Part shown: piece after piece, positions 26,887-34,484 of the stretch
How the letters are laid out: every line of letters starts with the position of its first letter
Position numbering within the stretch: position 1 is the first letter of the stretch
DNA from: Jatrophihabitans_A sp035248685
GTDB lineage: Bacteria; Actinomycetota; Actinomycetes; Mycobacteriales; Jatrophihabitantaceae
Direction of reading: 5' to 3'
Length of the DNA stretch: 64,000 nucleotides
NCBI GenBank assembly: GCA_035248685.1
Contig: DATFHF010000061.1
Span: 1-64,000, forward strand
Position numbers and translations under genes: made by a program
Notes under the pieces: generated by a model
Told to the model about the DNA's origin: nothing
Databases searched by the model: none
What the model saw: the letters and a program-made list of their open reading frames with translations, nothing else

Positions 26887-27401
26887 GCCGCGCGGTGCTG
26901 TCCATCGGCTCGAACATCGGTGACCGGGCCGGCTACCTCCAGCAGGCGGTGGACGGGTTCGCCGAGTACCTGACCGCGGTCTCGCCGGTGTTCGAAACCC
27001 CGCCGTGGGGGCCGGTGGAACAGCAGCCGTTCCTGAACGCGGTGCTGATCGTGCAGGACGGGCAGGCAACTGCCGAAGATTGGCTGACCAGGTCGCAGGC
27101 CTGCGAGCAGGCCGCGGGCCGTACCCGCGAGCTGCACTGGGGCCCCCGCACCCTGGATGTCGACGTGATCACGGTGGACGAACAGGTCAGCGACGATCCC
27201 CGACTGACCTTGCCGCACCCGCACGCGGCCGAGCGTGCCTTCGTCCTGGTCCCGTGGTGGGCGGTAGATCCGGAGGCGGTGCTCCCCGGCCGGGGAACCG
27301 TGCTGGAACTCATGCAGGCGTTGCCGGCCGGCGAGGTCGAGCAGGTACGGCTGCGTCCGGAACTGGTGCTCGCGCCACGATCCGACCGGAGCGAGCGATG
27401 A
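26883..27401 (+). CDS. folK: 6-hydroxymethyl-7,8-dihydropterin pyrophosphokinase
   Basis: 172 residues. LSIGSNIGDRAGYLQQAV at the N-terminus, the pterin loop VFETPPWGPVEQQPFLNAV, and the family signature GRTRELHWGPRTLDVDVI with catalytic Arg and the two Asp metal ligands are intact. Coupled to folB (ATGA) and to the DUF3180 gene (ATGA at 27398). Confidence 0.96.
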   Translation: MSRAVLSIGSNIGDRAGYLQQAVDGFAEYLTAVSPVFETPPWGPVEQQPFLNAVLIVQDGQATAEDWLTRSQACEQAAGRTRELHWGPRTLDVDVITVDEQVSDDPRLTLPHPHAAERAFVLVPWWAVDPEAVLPGRGTVLELMQALPAGEVEQVRLRPELVLAPRSDRSER

Positions 27402-27847
27402 TCCGGCGGACCAGCGTCACCGACCTGGTGATCCCGTTCGCGATCACGGTCGCGGTCAGCTATCTGCTGCTGCGGCTGGCCTATGAGTCGTTGCCGCCAT
27501 TCCAATGGTTCATCGTGCTGCCGATCGCGGCGCTGGCGGTTATCGAGTTTGTGGTGGCCGGCCGGGTGCGAGCTGCGGTCCGGCACAAGCCCGACGCCAA
27601 GCCGATGACGGCGCTGGCGATCGCTCGGTCGGTCGCGCTGGGCAAGGCGTCGGCGCTGGTGGCGGCGATCGTAGCCGGTGCCGCGGTGGGCTTGCTGATC
27701 GAGGTGCTACCGGATTCCGGCCGTACCAGTGCGGCCGCGCACGATCTGCGGGTGGGCCTGGCGGTGCTGTTCGCGACCGCGTTGCTGGCGGCGGCGGGCC
27801 TGCTGCTGGAGCGGGCCGGCATCGATCCGATGCATCGGGGTAGGTGA
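27398..27847 (+). CDS. DUF3180 membrane protein
   Basis: 149 residues with four predicted helices in two pairs (about 9-27, 34-51, 75-98 and 114-136). The linking segment HKPDAKPMTALAIARSVALGKASA is the conserved DUF3180 core. It corresponds in position to M. tuberculosis Rv3605c, directly after folK. ATGA overlap with folK indicates co-translation. Function unknown. Confidence 0.88.
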   Translation: MIRRTSVTDLVIPFAITVAVSYLLLRLAYESLPPFQWFIVLPIAALAVIEFVVAGRVRAAVRHKPDAKPMTALAIARSVALGKASALVAAIVAGAAVGLLIEVLPDSGRTSAAAHDLRVGLAVLFATALLAAAGLLLERAGIDPMHRGR

Positions 27848-27853
27848 CCCGGC

Positions 27854-28675
27854 GTGCGGGTGCGCTCGTTACACATCTATCCGGTGAAGTCGACGGCCGG
27901 CCTGTCATTGGACGAGGCCGCCGTCGAGCCATGGGGCCTGGCCGATGACCGGCGCTGGTCGGTGATCGACGATGGGGGCGAACGACTGGTCGCCTGGGAC
28001 GTCCCATTGTTGCTGCGGGTGCTGGCCGTCCCTACCCCACAAGGGATCCGGCTCACCGCACCCGGCCGGGCGGACCTCGAGGTGTGCTATCCGGATCCGG
28101 AGGTGCGGATCGCCAGCCCGTACAGCCGGCTGGCCACGGCGGTGCCGGCCGGGGCAGAGGCTGCTTGCTGGCTGTCCGAGCTGCTCGGGCAAAAGGTGCA
28201 ACTGCTCTGGCTGGACGATCCGCGGTTGCGGCCGGTTTCCCCGGACCGCGGCGGCCGGCCGGGGGAGTACCTGTCGCTGGCCGATGCCGGCCCGGTGCTG
28301 CTTACCTCGCTGGCCTCGTTGGCGCAGCTCGATCAATGGTCGGCCGAGCGGGCCGCCGCGGACGGGCAACCGCCGGTCGGGCCGCTGGCGATGGGCCGGT
28401 TCCGGCCGAACCTGGTGATCGACGGTGAGCTGCCGTTCGCCGAGGACGGCTGGGACGAGGTGCAGGTCGGCGAGGTCAGCTTTCGGCGGGCGATGCTGTG
28501 CGACCGATGCGTGATCACCACCATCGATCCGGTCGATCTCAGCCGAGGCCGGGAACCGATGCGCACGCTGGCGCGGCACCGCCGCTGGGACGGCCACACC
28601 TGGTTCGGCATCAGGCTGGTCCCACGCTCGACCGGGGTGATCCGAGTCGGCGATCCGGTAACGGTTGCGTCCTGA
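27854..28675 (+). CDS. MOSC-domain protein (mARC/YcbX-like)
   Basis: 273 residues. An N-terminal MOSC beta-barrel domain begins RVRSLHIYPVKSTAGLSLDEA, followed by the MOSC domain with GRFRPNLVIDG and the conserved cysteine region RRAMLCDRCVITTIDP, the Cys expected to ligate molybdenum cofactor in mARC/YiiM-type enzymes. A reductive detoxification role for N-hydroxylated compounds is likely from the family. GTG start at 27854. The gene is absent from the syntenic mycobacterial interval, so it is an insertion. Confidence 0.85.
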   Translation: MRVRSLHIYPVKSTAGLSLDEAAVEPWGLADDRRWSVIDDGGERLVAWDVPLLLRVLAVPTPQGIRLTAPGRADLEVCYPDPEVRIASPYSRLATAVPAGAEAACWLSELLGQKVQLLWLDDPRLRPVSPDRGGRPGEYLSLADAGPVLLTSLASLAQLDQWSAERAAADGQPPVGPLAMGRFRPNLVIDGELPFAEDGWDEVQVGEVSFRRAMLCDRCVITTIDPVDLSRGREPMRTLARHRRWDGHTWFGIRLVPRSTGVIRVGDPVTVAS

Positions 28676-28759
28676 TTGCGGGCTGGATCCTCGGCGGCCG
28701 CATCATGCCGAATTAGGCATTCTGTCCATGGCATCTGACCCTGCATGCCGGTACAGTGC

Positions 28760-28857
28760 AGCCCCTCTTGTCGATATAGGGGCTTAAACGCTGATTCCGC
28801 GCTTTACCTGTGGCTCGCATGCTTTGCGGTCTTAATGCCCCGCTTTGTGAAAGGGGC
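28760..28857 (+). promoter_or_regulatory. Structured leader of the secreted protein gene; second hairpin masks the ribosome site
   Basis: Two hairpins are visible. AGCCCCT (28760-28766) pairs with AGGGGCT (28778-28784), and GCCCC (28837-28841) pairs with GGGGC (28853-28857). The second includes the Shine-Dalgarno AAAGGGG, 6 nt before the ATG at 28863. I do not recognise a known riboswitch. Confidence 0.5.
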
Positions 28858-28862
28858 GTTCG

Positions 28863-30800
28863 ATGTCGTCTACCTCTCGGTCGCGTCCAGCAGGCGCGAT
28901 ACTAGGAGCTGTCAGCCTGGCTGCGCTCGCTCTGACCAGCCTGACCACGGCTGCTACGGCCGGCGCGGCCAGCAACGAGGCCAACCCGTACTCGCCCGCC
29001 TACAACCACCCGTACCGGCATGGCGTGCTGCCGACCATCGGCACTTTGCAAAAGATGAGGAGCTACGCCGCCGCGCACCCGAGCGTCGCCGCGGCAACCG
29101 GGCCGCAGACGCTGTCTTATGGCGGGGGCATCGACGGCATCGGTGTGACTAGCGGCAAGAACAAGACATACCTAGTCTTCTTCGGAACCCAATGGGGCAC
29201 GTCCTCTACCGACGCCAATGGCAACCTGAAGTTCTCGAATGACTCGGCTGGCGCAGCAGGTGCGGCGCAGCAGATGTTCAAGGGCATCGGCACCAACAAC
29301 GAGCTATGGTCGGCCGACCTGACCCAGTGGTGTGATGGCGCGGGGGTGTCGGCCGGGGCGACCAGTTGCCCAAGCGGCGCCGCCCGCATCCCGTACATGA
29401 CCGGCGGCGTGTTGGCTGGCGTCTGGTACGACAACTCCAAGGCTTCCCCGTCGGTTGCCAGTAAGGGCGACCTCGGTCGGGAGGCGGTCAGCGCCGCGGC
29501 ACATTTCGGCAACACCACCGCCGCGTCCAACCGGTACGCCTACTACGTAATCATGTCCCCGCACGGCACCAACCCGGACAATTATCAGGGCTCCTACTGT
29601 GCGTGGCACGACTGGAATGGTGACGTCGGCGTCACGTCCTTCTATGGCGATATCGCCTTCTCCAACCAGCCGTACAACATCGACTCCGGTGCCGGCTGCG
29701 GCGTCGGGTTCGTAAACTCTCCGGGCACTACCGACGGCTACACCATCACTCTCGGCCACGAGTGGCACGAGACCATGTCGGACCAGAACCCAGCCGGCGG
29801 CTGGACCAACCACACCGGCTCGTCGTACAACGGTGAAGAGAACTCCGACGAATGCGCCTGGATCTACCCCGGCCAACCCGGTGGCGCCGCGAACGTTTCC
29901 TTCGGCTCGTTCGGCACCTACGCCGAGCAAGCGTCGTGGTCCAACGACACCAACAACTGCGCCATCAGCCACGAGATCGTCGGCGGCGATACCACCAAGG
30001 ACGCATGGTTCATCAAGACGAAGAACACGAACTCCGGTAAAATCGAGGTCCACAATGCGACCGCTGGCTCCTTCTACACGAAGGCGACTGTGCATGCGGC
30101 GAGCTGGATCAGCACGGTCGATCAGAACAACGGCTGGTTCCAGATAGCCGGCTATAACCAGACGCCCGGCGACTTGTGGTTCATCAAGACGAAGAACACC
30201 AGTTCCGGTCAGGTTGAGGTCCACAACGCCACCGCCGCGTCCGGCTATACGAAAGCGACTGTGCATGCGGTGACCTGGATCAGCACGGTCGATCAGAACA
30301 ACGGCTGGTTCCAGATGGTCGGCAACGACTTGTGGTTCATCAAGACGAAGAACACCAGCTCCGGTCAGGTTGAGGTCCACAACGCCACCGCCGCATCCGG
30401 CTATACGAAAGCGACCATGCACGCGGCGACCTGGATCAGCACGGCCGACCAGGGCAACGGTTGGTTCCAGATGGTCGGCAAAGACCTGTGGTTCATCAAG
30501 ACGAAGAACACCAGCTCCGGTCAGGTTGAGGTCCACAACGCCACCGCTGAGTCCGGCTTTACGCAGGCGACCATGCACGCGGCGACTTGGATCAGCACGG
30601 CCGACCAGAGCAACGGTTGGTTCCAGATGGTCGGCACCGATCTGTGGTTCATCAAGACCAGGAACACCAGCTCCGGTCAGGTCGAGCTCCACAACGCCAC
30701 CGCTGCCTCGGCTTATCTGAAGGCCACCGTGCATTCGCCGTCCTGGATCAGCACGGCCGATCAGGACAACGGTTGGTTCCAGTTGGGGGTTCGAGGGTGA
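28863..30800 (+). CDS. Secreted protein: metallopeptidase-like domain plus five C-terminal WFIKTKNT repeats
   Basis: 645 residues. A signal peptide (about residues 1-36: Arg-rich start, hydrophobic core, TAGAAS cleavage region) is followed by a domain of about 340 residues with YLVFFGTQWG, TLGHEWHETMSDQNPAGGW and GEENSDECAW. The histidine-glutamate cluster resembles a zinc site but is HExxE rather than HExxH, so protease activity is not assured. Eight or more cysteines suit an extracellular protein. Residues 380-645 are five repeats beginning D-W-F-I-K-T-K-N-T, probably beta-propeller-like blades. Codon usage is less GC-rich than its neighbours. It is absent from the mycobacterial order and was probably acquired. 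Confidence 0.8.
   Translation: MSSTSRSRPAGAILGAVSLAALALTSLTTAATAGAASNEANPYSPAYNHPYRHGVLPTIGTLQKMRSYAAAHPSVAAATGPQTLSYGGGIDGIGVTSGKNKTYLVFFGTQWGTSSTDANGNLKFSNDSAGAAGAAQQMFKGIGTNNELWSADLTQWCDGAGVSAGATSCPSGAARIPYMTGGVLAGVWYDNSKASPSVASKGDLGREAVSAAAHFGNTTAASNRYAYYVIMSPHGTNPDNYQGSYCAWHDWNGDVGVTSFYGDIAFSNQPYNIDSGAGCGVGFVNSPGTTDGYTITLGHEWHETMSDQNPAGGWTNHTGSSYNGEENSDECAWIYPGQPGGAANVSFGSFGTYAEQASWSNDTNNCAISHEIVGGDTTKDAWFIKTKNTNSGKIEVHNATAGSFYTKATVHAASWISTVDQNNGWFQIAGYNQTPGDLWFIKTKNTSSGQVEVHNATAASGYTKATVHAVTWISTVDQNNGWFQMVGNDLWFIKTKNTSSGQVEVHNATAASGYTKATMHAATWISTADQGNGWFQMVGKDLWFIKTKNTSSGQVEVHNATAESGFTQATMHAATWISTADQSNGWFQMVGTDLWFIKTRNTSSGQVELHNATAASAYLKATVHSPSWISTADQDNGWFQLGVRG
30000..30797 (+). repeat. 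Five tandem coding repeats, exact 156-bp period after the first
   Basis: Repeat units start at 30000, 30171, 30327, 30483 and 30639. The first is 171 bp; the next three are exactly 156 bp (52 codons). Units 2-4 are almost identical, e.g. LWFIKTKNTSSGQVEVHNAT in each. The last unit is the most diverged. Confidence 0.95.
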
Positions 30801-30898
30801 TGCGGGACGGGAGAGCCGGTGTTGGTGCCGTCCTGACCCCGGCCGCCGCCGATGCCCGAACCTTCTTTCTTCAGATGAGCTTGACACGGACGGCTGGC

Positions 30899-30904
30899 TA
30901 GACT
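30899..30904 (+). promoter_or_regulatory. -10 box TAGACT (leaderless)
   Basis: TAGACT ends 6 nt before the ATG at 30911. A TTGACA at 30881-30886 is only 12 nt away, too near for a normal sigma-70 spacer. Confidence 0.45.
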
Positions 30905-30910
30905 GCGCGC

Positions 30911-32230
30911 ATGCCCAATCGTGACCAGGCTCGTCCCAGGTCGGGACCGCGCCGGGTCATCCTGTTCGGAGTGGCGACGGCGCTGGGGGTGGCGGCGGTC
31001 TGCCTGGTGGTCTTCGGCACCACCCAGAAGCAGCTTCAGGTCGGCGTGCTGCTCGGGCTGTGGGCCGGCCTGATCGCCGCCTTCAGCACCTTCGGCGCCC
31101 GGCGGGGCCAGCTCGTCGAGCAGCAGGCCGAGCGGTTGGCCGAGGCGGAGTCGCGGGCGAACCAGCTCACCGACGCCCAGATCCGGGTGTCGGAGCTCCA
31201 GCGCCAGCTGGCGGACGCCGCGCAGGCCCGCGATTCCCAGCAGGTGGAGCTCCGCAAGATGGGTGACGTCGAACTCGCGCGCCAGATCGCCGCCCGGCGG
31301 GAGGCCGACCACAACCTGGAACTGGCAGTACGTCGGGAGATCGAACATCTGATGAGCGAGCACATCGGCGCGCTTCGCAGCGAGGTCGCCGCGCTGCGCG
31401 CCGAGGTGGTCGACAAACTCGGTGGCCAGTTGCGGCTGGAGCGGATCGAGACCACCCGGCTGATCGGTTCGGACCTGGAGGCCATCCAGCACGAGATTCG
31501 GAGATTAGCCAGTAACCAGCAGGACGATCCGGCTTCCAGCCGTGCGGCGCAGGCGCAAGATTCCCAGCTGTCTCGCGTTGACAGCTCGGTAGCGGGCGCG
31601 GCACGCTGGCGACTCGAGCAGCCTGCCGAGATCGTCGACGCTGAGGTCATCGAGGGGGGGCAGCTGGCTCGCAACGAGGTGAATCCAGCCGTGCACCGCT
31701 ACGAAGATCGGTACCAATCCGGCCGGCCGGACCAGGCCTGGTCGCAGCCGACCGCGTTCGGCAGTGAGCCGGCGTACCGAGACCGGATTTGGTCGGACCC
31801 GATGGACCGGGACGTCCCGGCGGCGCACCGGCCACGGTCGCCGGAGATCTCCGATGACCGGTCGTGGTTGCCGGAGTCCGCGGACGACCGCCCGTCCCAG
31901 TTCGCGGACCCGACCGACCAGCCGTTGGACCGGCCGGATGAGCAGGCCGACCCGGCCAGCCCGTTCAGCTCGGCGGACCCGTTCGCCGGCCTGCCCAGGC
32001 TCAGCCCGTTACCTCCCGACGTCGAACTGATCCCGGACGCCGAATCGGCCGGCCAGGCAACCGATGCGCCGGATCGGCCGGGCCGTCGCCGGGCCCCGGA
32101 GGACGACGACGAGCATGACCGCTACCACGGCCGGCGGCGGGCTGAGGCGATGGCCGACAGCATGGCCGCCGCGTCCCATTCGGACGGGGTGGGCCGCCGT
32201 CGGGCGCCCGAAGACGACCTCGCCTGGTAA
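30911..32230 (+). CDS. Membrane-anchored coiled-coil protein with disordered acidic tail (DUF6779-like)
   Basis: 439 residues. Two N-terminal helices (about 15-36 and 43-62) lead into a coiled coil (about 65-200, rich in Glu/Arg/Gln/Leu heptads). About 230 residues of low-complexity Asp/Pro/Arg-rich sequence follow, ending with two copies of GRRRAPEDD. The layout and the place between DUF3180 and DUF2520 genes match M. tuberculosis Rv3604c, I believe the DUF6779 family. Function unknown; a cytoplasmic scaffold at the envelope is plausible from its structure. Confidence 0.75.
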   Translation: MPNRDQARPRSGPRRVILFGVATALGVAAVCLVVFGTTQKQLQVGVLLGLWAGLIAAFSTFGARRGQLVEQQAERLAEAESRANQLTDAQIRVSELQRQLADAAQARDSQQVELRKMGDVELARQIAARREADHNLELAVRREIEHLMSEHIGALRSEVAALRAEVVDKLGGQLRLERIETTRLIGSDLEAIQHEIRRLASNQQDDPASSRAAQAQDSQLSRVDSSVAGAARWRLEQPAEIVDAEVIEGGQLARNEVNPAVHRYEDRYQSGRPDQAWSQPTAFGSEPAYRDRIWSDPMDRDVPAAHRPRSPEISDDRSWLPESADDRPSQFADPTDQPLDRPDEQADPASPFSSADPFAGLPRLSPLPPDVELIPDAESAGQATDAPDRPGRRRAPEDDDEHDRYHGRRRAEAMADSMAAASHSDGVGRRRAPEDDLAW

Positions 32231-32245
32231 CCGGGCCGATAGCCG

Positions 32246-32569
32246 CTACAGCCAGCTGTCCGCGTGCCGGGCAGCGGCTCGGGCCCCGACCGCCTCGGCG
32301 GTGACGGTGGCCGCGATCGAGCGCACCGTGATATCGAGCTCCACCGCGGTTTGGTCGGCGAGCAGGTACACCAGGTAGGCCAGCTGCGACAGCTGGTCGG
32401 ACCACTCGTGCGGGATCCGGAACGGCCGCCGGCCGCCCTCGGTGGCGATGTTGGTGGTGTCGGACAGCCGGCCCAGCGCGGTCACCAGTTGCAGCAGCAG
32501 GGCCGGGGCGGTGGCATGAGCGCCGGCGGCGTCGGCAGCCTCGGCGACCACGGCTTGCAGATCGTCCAT
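32246..32569 (-). CDS. Small MazG-like protein
   Basis: 107 residues on the strand opposite to its neighbours. The core HEWSDQLSQLAYLVYLLADQTAVELD resembles the helix pair of MazG-like nucleotide pyrophosphohydrolases, but acidic metal-ligand positions of typical MazG (EExxD) are replaced by Gln/Ser, so catalysis is doubtful. The ATG at 32569 is preceded by TAGGTT at 8 nt on the same strand. It is inserted between the Rv3604c-like and Rv3603c-like genes. Low certainty on family. Confidence 0.5.
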   Translation of the reverse strand: MDDLQAVVAEAADAAGAHATAPALLLQLVTALGRLSDTTNIATEGGRRPFRIPHEWSDQLSQLAYLVYLLADQTAVELDITVRSIAATVTAEAVGARAAARHADSWL

Positions 32570-32609
32570 GGCCGCAGAACCTAGCGGACGGCGGCCGCAA
32601 TCGCTCGAA

Positions 32610-32615
32610 TAGGCT
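32610..32615 (+). promoter_or_regulatory. -10 box TAGGCT for the DUF2520 gene (leaderless)
   Basis: TAGGCT ends 6 nt before the GTG at 32622. The opposing MazG-like gene has TAGGTT on the other strand, 8 nt before its ATG. Confidence 0.45.
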
Positions 32616-32621
32616 CGCCTG

Positions 32622-33509
32622 GTGACTGGACACGGTGACGCCCCGCGGCTGCGGGTCGCCGTCATCGGGGTCGGCCGGGTCGGCTCGGTACTGGCTGCCG
32701 CGTTGGGCCTGGCCGGGCACCGGGTGGTTGCCGCGACCGGGGTCAGTCGGGACTCCACCCGGCGCGCCGGCCGGTTGCTGCCCGGGGTGCCGCTGATGGC
32801 CGCCGACGAGGCCGCCGCGCTGGCCGATCTGGTGCTGCTGACCGTCCCGGATAGCCAGCTGCCGGATCTCATCCAGGGCCTGGCCGCCACCGGGGTCTGG
32901 CAACCCGGCCAGCTGGCGGTGCACACCTCCGGCGCGTACGGCATCGGGGTGTTCGCGCCGGCCACCGCGATCGGCGTAATCGGAATGGCGTTGCACCCGG
33001 TAATGACCTTCGCCGGCCGGCCCGAGGACCTCCAGCGGCTGGCCGGTGCGGCCTACGGAGTAACCGCCCCCCCGGAGTTCCGGCCGGTGGCCGAGACCCT
33101 GGTGCTGGAGCTCGGCGGCGAGCCGGTCTGGGTGCCCGAATCCGCCCGGCCCGGCTACCACGCCGGCCTGTCGATGGCATCGAACCACCTGGTGACGTTG
33201 GTCAACGACGCCCAGGACGTGCTGCGCGCCGCCGGCGTGGAGGACCCGGCCCGGTTGCTGGCACCGTTGCTGACCGCGTCGCTGGACAACGTGCTGCGGC
33301 TCGGCGACGACGCGCTGACCGGCCCGATCGCGCGCGGGGATAGGGTCACCGTGGAGGCACACATCGCCGCGCTGCGCGGCAGCAAGTACCTCCAGCCGTA
33401 CCTGGCGATGGCGTTGCGCACCATGCAGCGCGCCTACGCCAGCGGTCGGCTCAGCCAGCAGCAGTGCGCCGACCTGATCGAAGGCATCGAACAGGCCGGC
33501 GATGAGTGA
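32622..33509 (+). CDS. Rossmann-fold DUF2520 protein
   Basis: 295 residues. An N-terminal NAD(P)-binding fold is clear (RVAVIGVGRVGSVLAAALGLAGH, about residues 10-32), followed by LVLLTVPDSQLPDL and LAVHTSGAYG. A helical C-terminal DUF2520 domain follows (SMASNHLVTLVNDAQDVLRAAGV). It corresponds to M. tuberculosis Rv3603c, always next to panC, which suggests a pantothenate-related oxidoreductase role, but this is not established. GTG start with a -10 box 6 nt upstream. Confidence 0.88.
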   Translation: MTGHGDAPRLRVAVIGVGRVGSVLAAALGLAGHRVVAATGVSRDSTRRAGRLLPGVPLMAADEAAALADLVLLTVPDSQLPDLIQGLAATGVWQPGQLAVHTSGAYGIGVFAPATAIGVIGMALHPVMTFAGRPEDLQRLAGAAYGVTAPPEFRPVAETLVLELGGEPVWVPESARPGYHAGLSMASNHLVTLVNDAQDVLRAAGVEDPARLLAPLLTASLDNVLRLGDDALTGPIARGDRVTVEAHIAALRGSKYLQPYLAMALRTMQRAYASGRLSQQQCADLIEGIEQAGDE

Positions 33510-33528
33510 GCACCGTGGGGCCATCCCT

Positions 33529-33598
33529 CGCGAGTGGGCAGTTTCGGCGCGAGTGGGCGGTTACAACTGCCCACTCGGCGCGCAACCACCCACTCGCG
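33529..33598. repeat. Palindromic intergenic repeat, family B copy 1
   Basis: A 70-bp element holding four copies of a GAGTGGGC/GCCCACTC word in two direct and two inverted orientations. Outer arms CGCGAGTGGG/CCCACTCGCG, inner arms CGAGTGGGCGGTT/AACTGCCCACTCG (with one G-T mismatch). About 61 of 70 bases match a second copy at 59537-59606. It is 58 bases before panC. Confidence 0.88.
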
Positions 33599-33656
33599 GC
33601 CAGGGCCAGGGCCTGGGCCTGGGCCTGGGCCAAGGTCGAGGCAGGGCTGAGCGGCC

Positions 33657-34484
33657 ATGATTCGACTGGTGCGCAGCCGGGAGGAGCTGCGGGACGCCCG
33701 TGATTCGCTGCCCGGCACGGTCGGGCTGGTGCCGACGATGGGCGCCCTGCACGACGGGCACCGAGCCAACTTCGCCGCCGCCCGGGCCGACTGCGATTCG
33801 GTGCTGGCCACCATCTTCGTCAACCCTATGCAGTTCGATCAGGCGGCCGACCTGGCCCGCTACCCGCGTCCGCTGGAGGCTGACCTGTCGCTGTGCGCGG
33901 AGGCCGGAGTGAACGTGGTCTGGGTTCCCGAGGCGGCTGTCGTCTACCGCGGCGGCCCGGCCCAGGTCTGGGTGACCGCCGGCGGGCTGGCCGACCAACT
34001 CGAAGGGCCCAACCGGCCCGGTCACTTCGACGGCGTACTCACCGTGGTCAGCAAGCTGCTAGTCACGGTGGCGCCGGATCGCGCCTACTTCGGTGAGAAG
34101 GACTACCAGCAGCTGACGTTGATCCGCCGGATGGTGCTGGATCTGGACCTCGACGTGGAAATCGTCGGGGTGCCGACCGTCCGCGAGCCGGACGGATTGG
34201 CACTGTCCAGCCGCAATGTCTTCCTGTCGGTGGAAGAACGCCGGCAGGCATTGGCGTTGAGCCGCGCGTTGCTGGCCGGGCAGGCCGCGGCCGGTGACGC
34301 CGGGCAGGTGCTGGCGGCGGCCCGAGCGGTGTTGGCCGCCGAACCGGGGCTGACAGTGGACTACCTCGCACTGCGCGATCCGCAACTGGGCCCGGCACCA
34401 CGGTCCGGGTCGGCCAGGTTGCTGGTCGCCGGCAAGGTCGGCAAGACCCGATTGATCGACAACATCGCCGTTGAGCTGGCCTGA
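33657..34484 (+). CDS. panC: Pantothenate synthetase
   Basis: 275 residues; ATP-dependent condensation of pantoate and beta-alanine. VPTMGALHDGHRANF (HxGH-type ATP site, residues 23-37), TIFVNPMQF, the pantoate loop GPNRPGHFDGVLTVVSKL, FGEKDYQQL and LALSSRNVFL are all present. The C-terminal 25 residues are divergent. The aspartate decarboxylase gene panD, which follows panC in mycobacteria, is missing here and nadB follows directly (TGATG overlap). Confidence 0.95.
   Translation: MIRLVRSREELRDARDSLPGTVGLVPTMGALHDGHRANFAAARADCDSVLATIFVNPMQFDQAADLARYPRPLEADLSLCAEAGVNVVWVPEAAVVYRGGPAQVWVTAGGLADQLEGPNRPGHFDGVLTVVSKLLVTVAPDRAYFGEKDYQQLTLIRRMVLDLDLDVEIVGVPTVREPDGLALSSRNVFLSVEERRQALALSRALLAGQAAAGDAGQVLAAARAVLAAEPGLTVDYLALRDPQLGPAPRSGSARLLVAGKVGKTRLIDNIAVELA

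Noticed and set aside
30881..30904. TTGACA plus TAGACT as a standard sigma-70 promoter
   Set aside because: The spacer is only 12 nt, so they cannot be a matched -35/-10 pair; only the -10 is kept.
33600..33640. Short GGGCCT-type hexamer tandem repeat before panC
   Set aside because: Only about three units; probably simple low-complexity DNA, too short to call a functional repeat.
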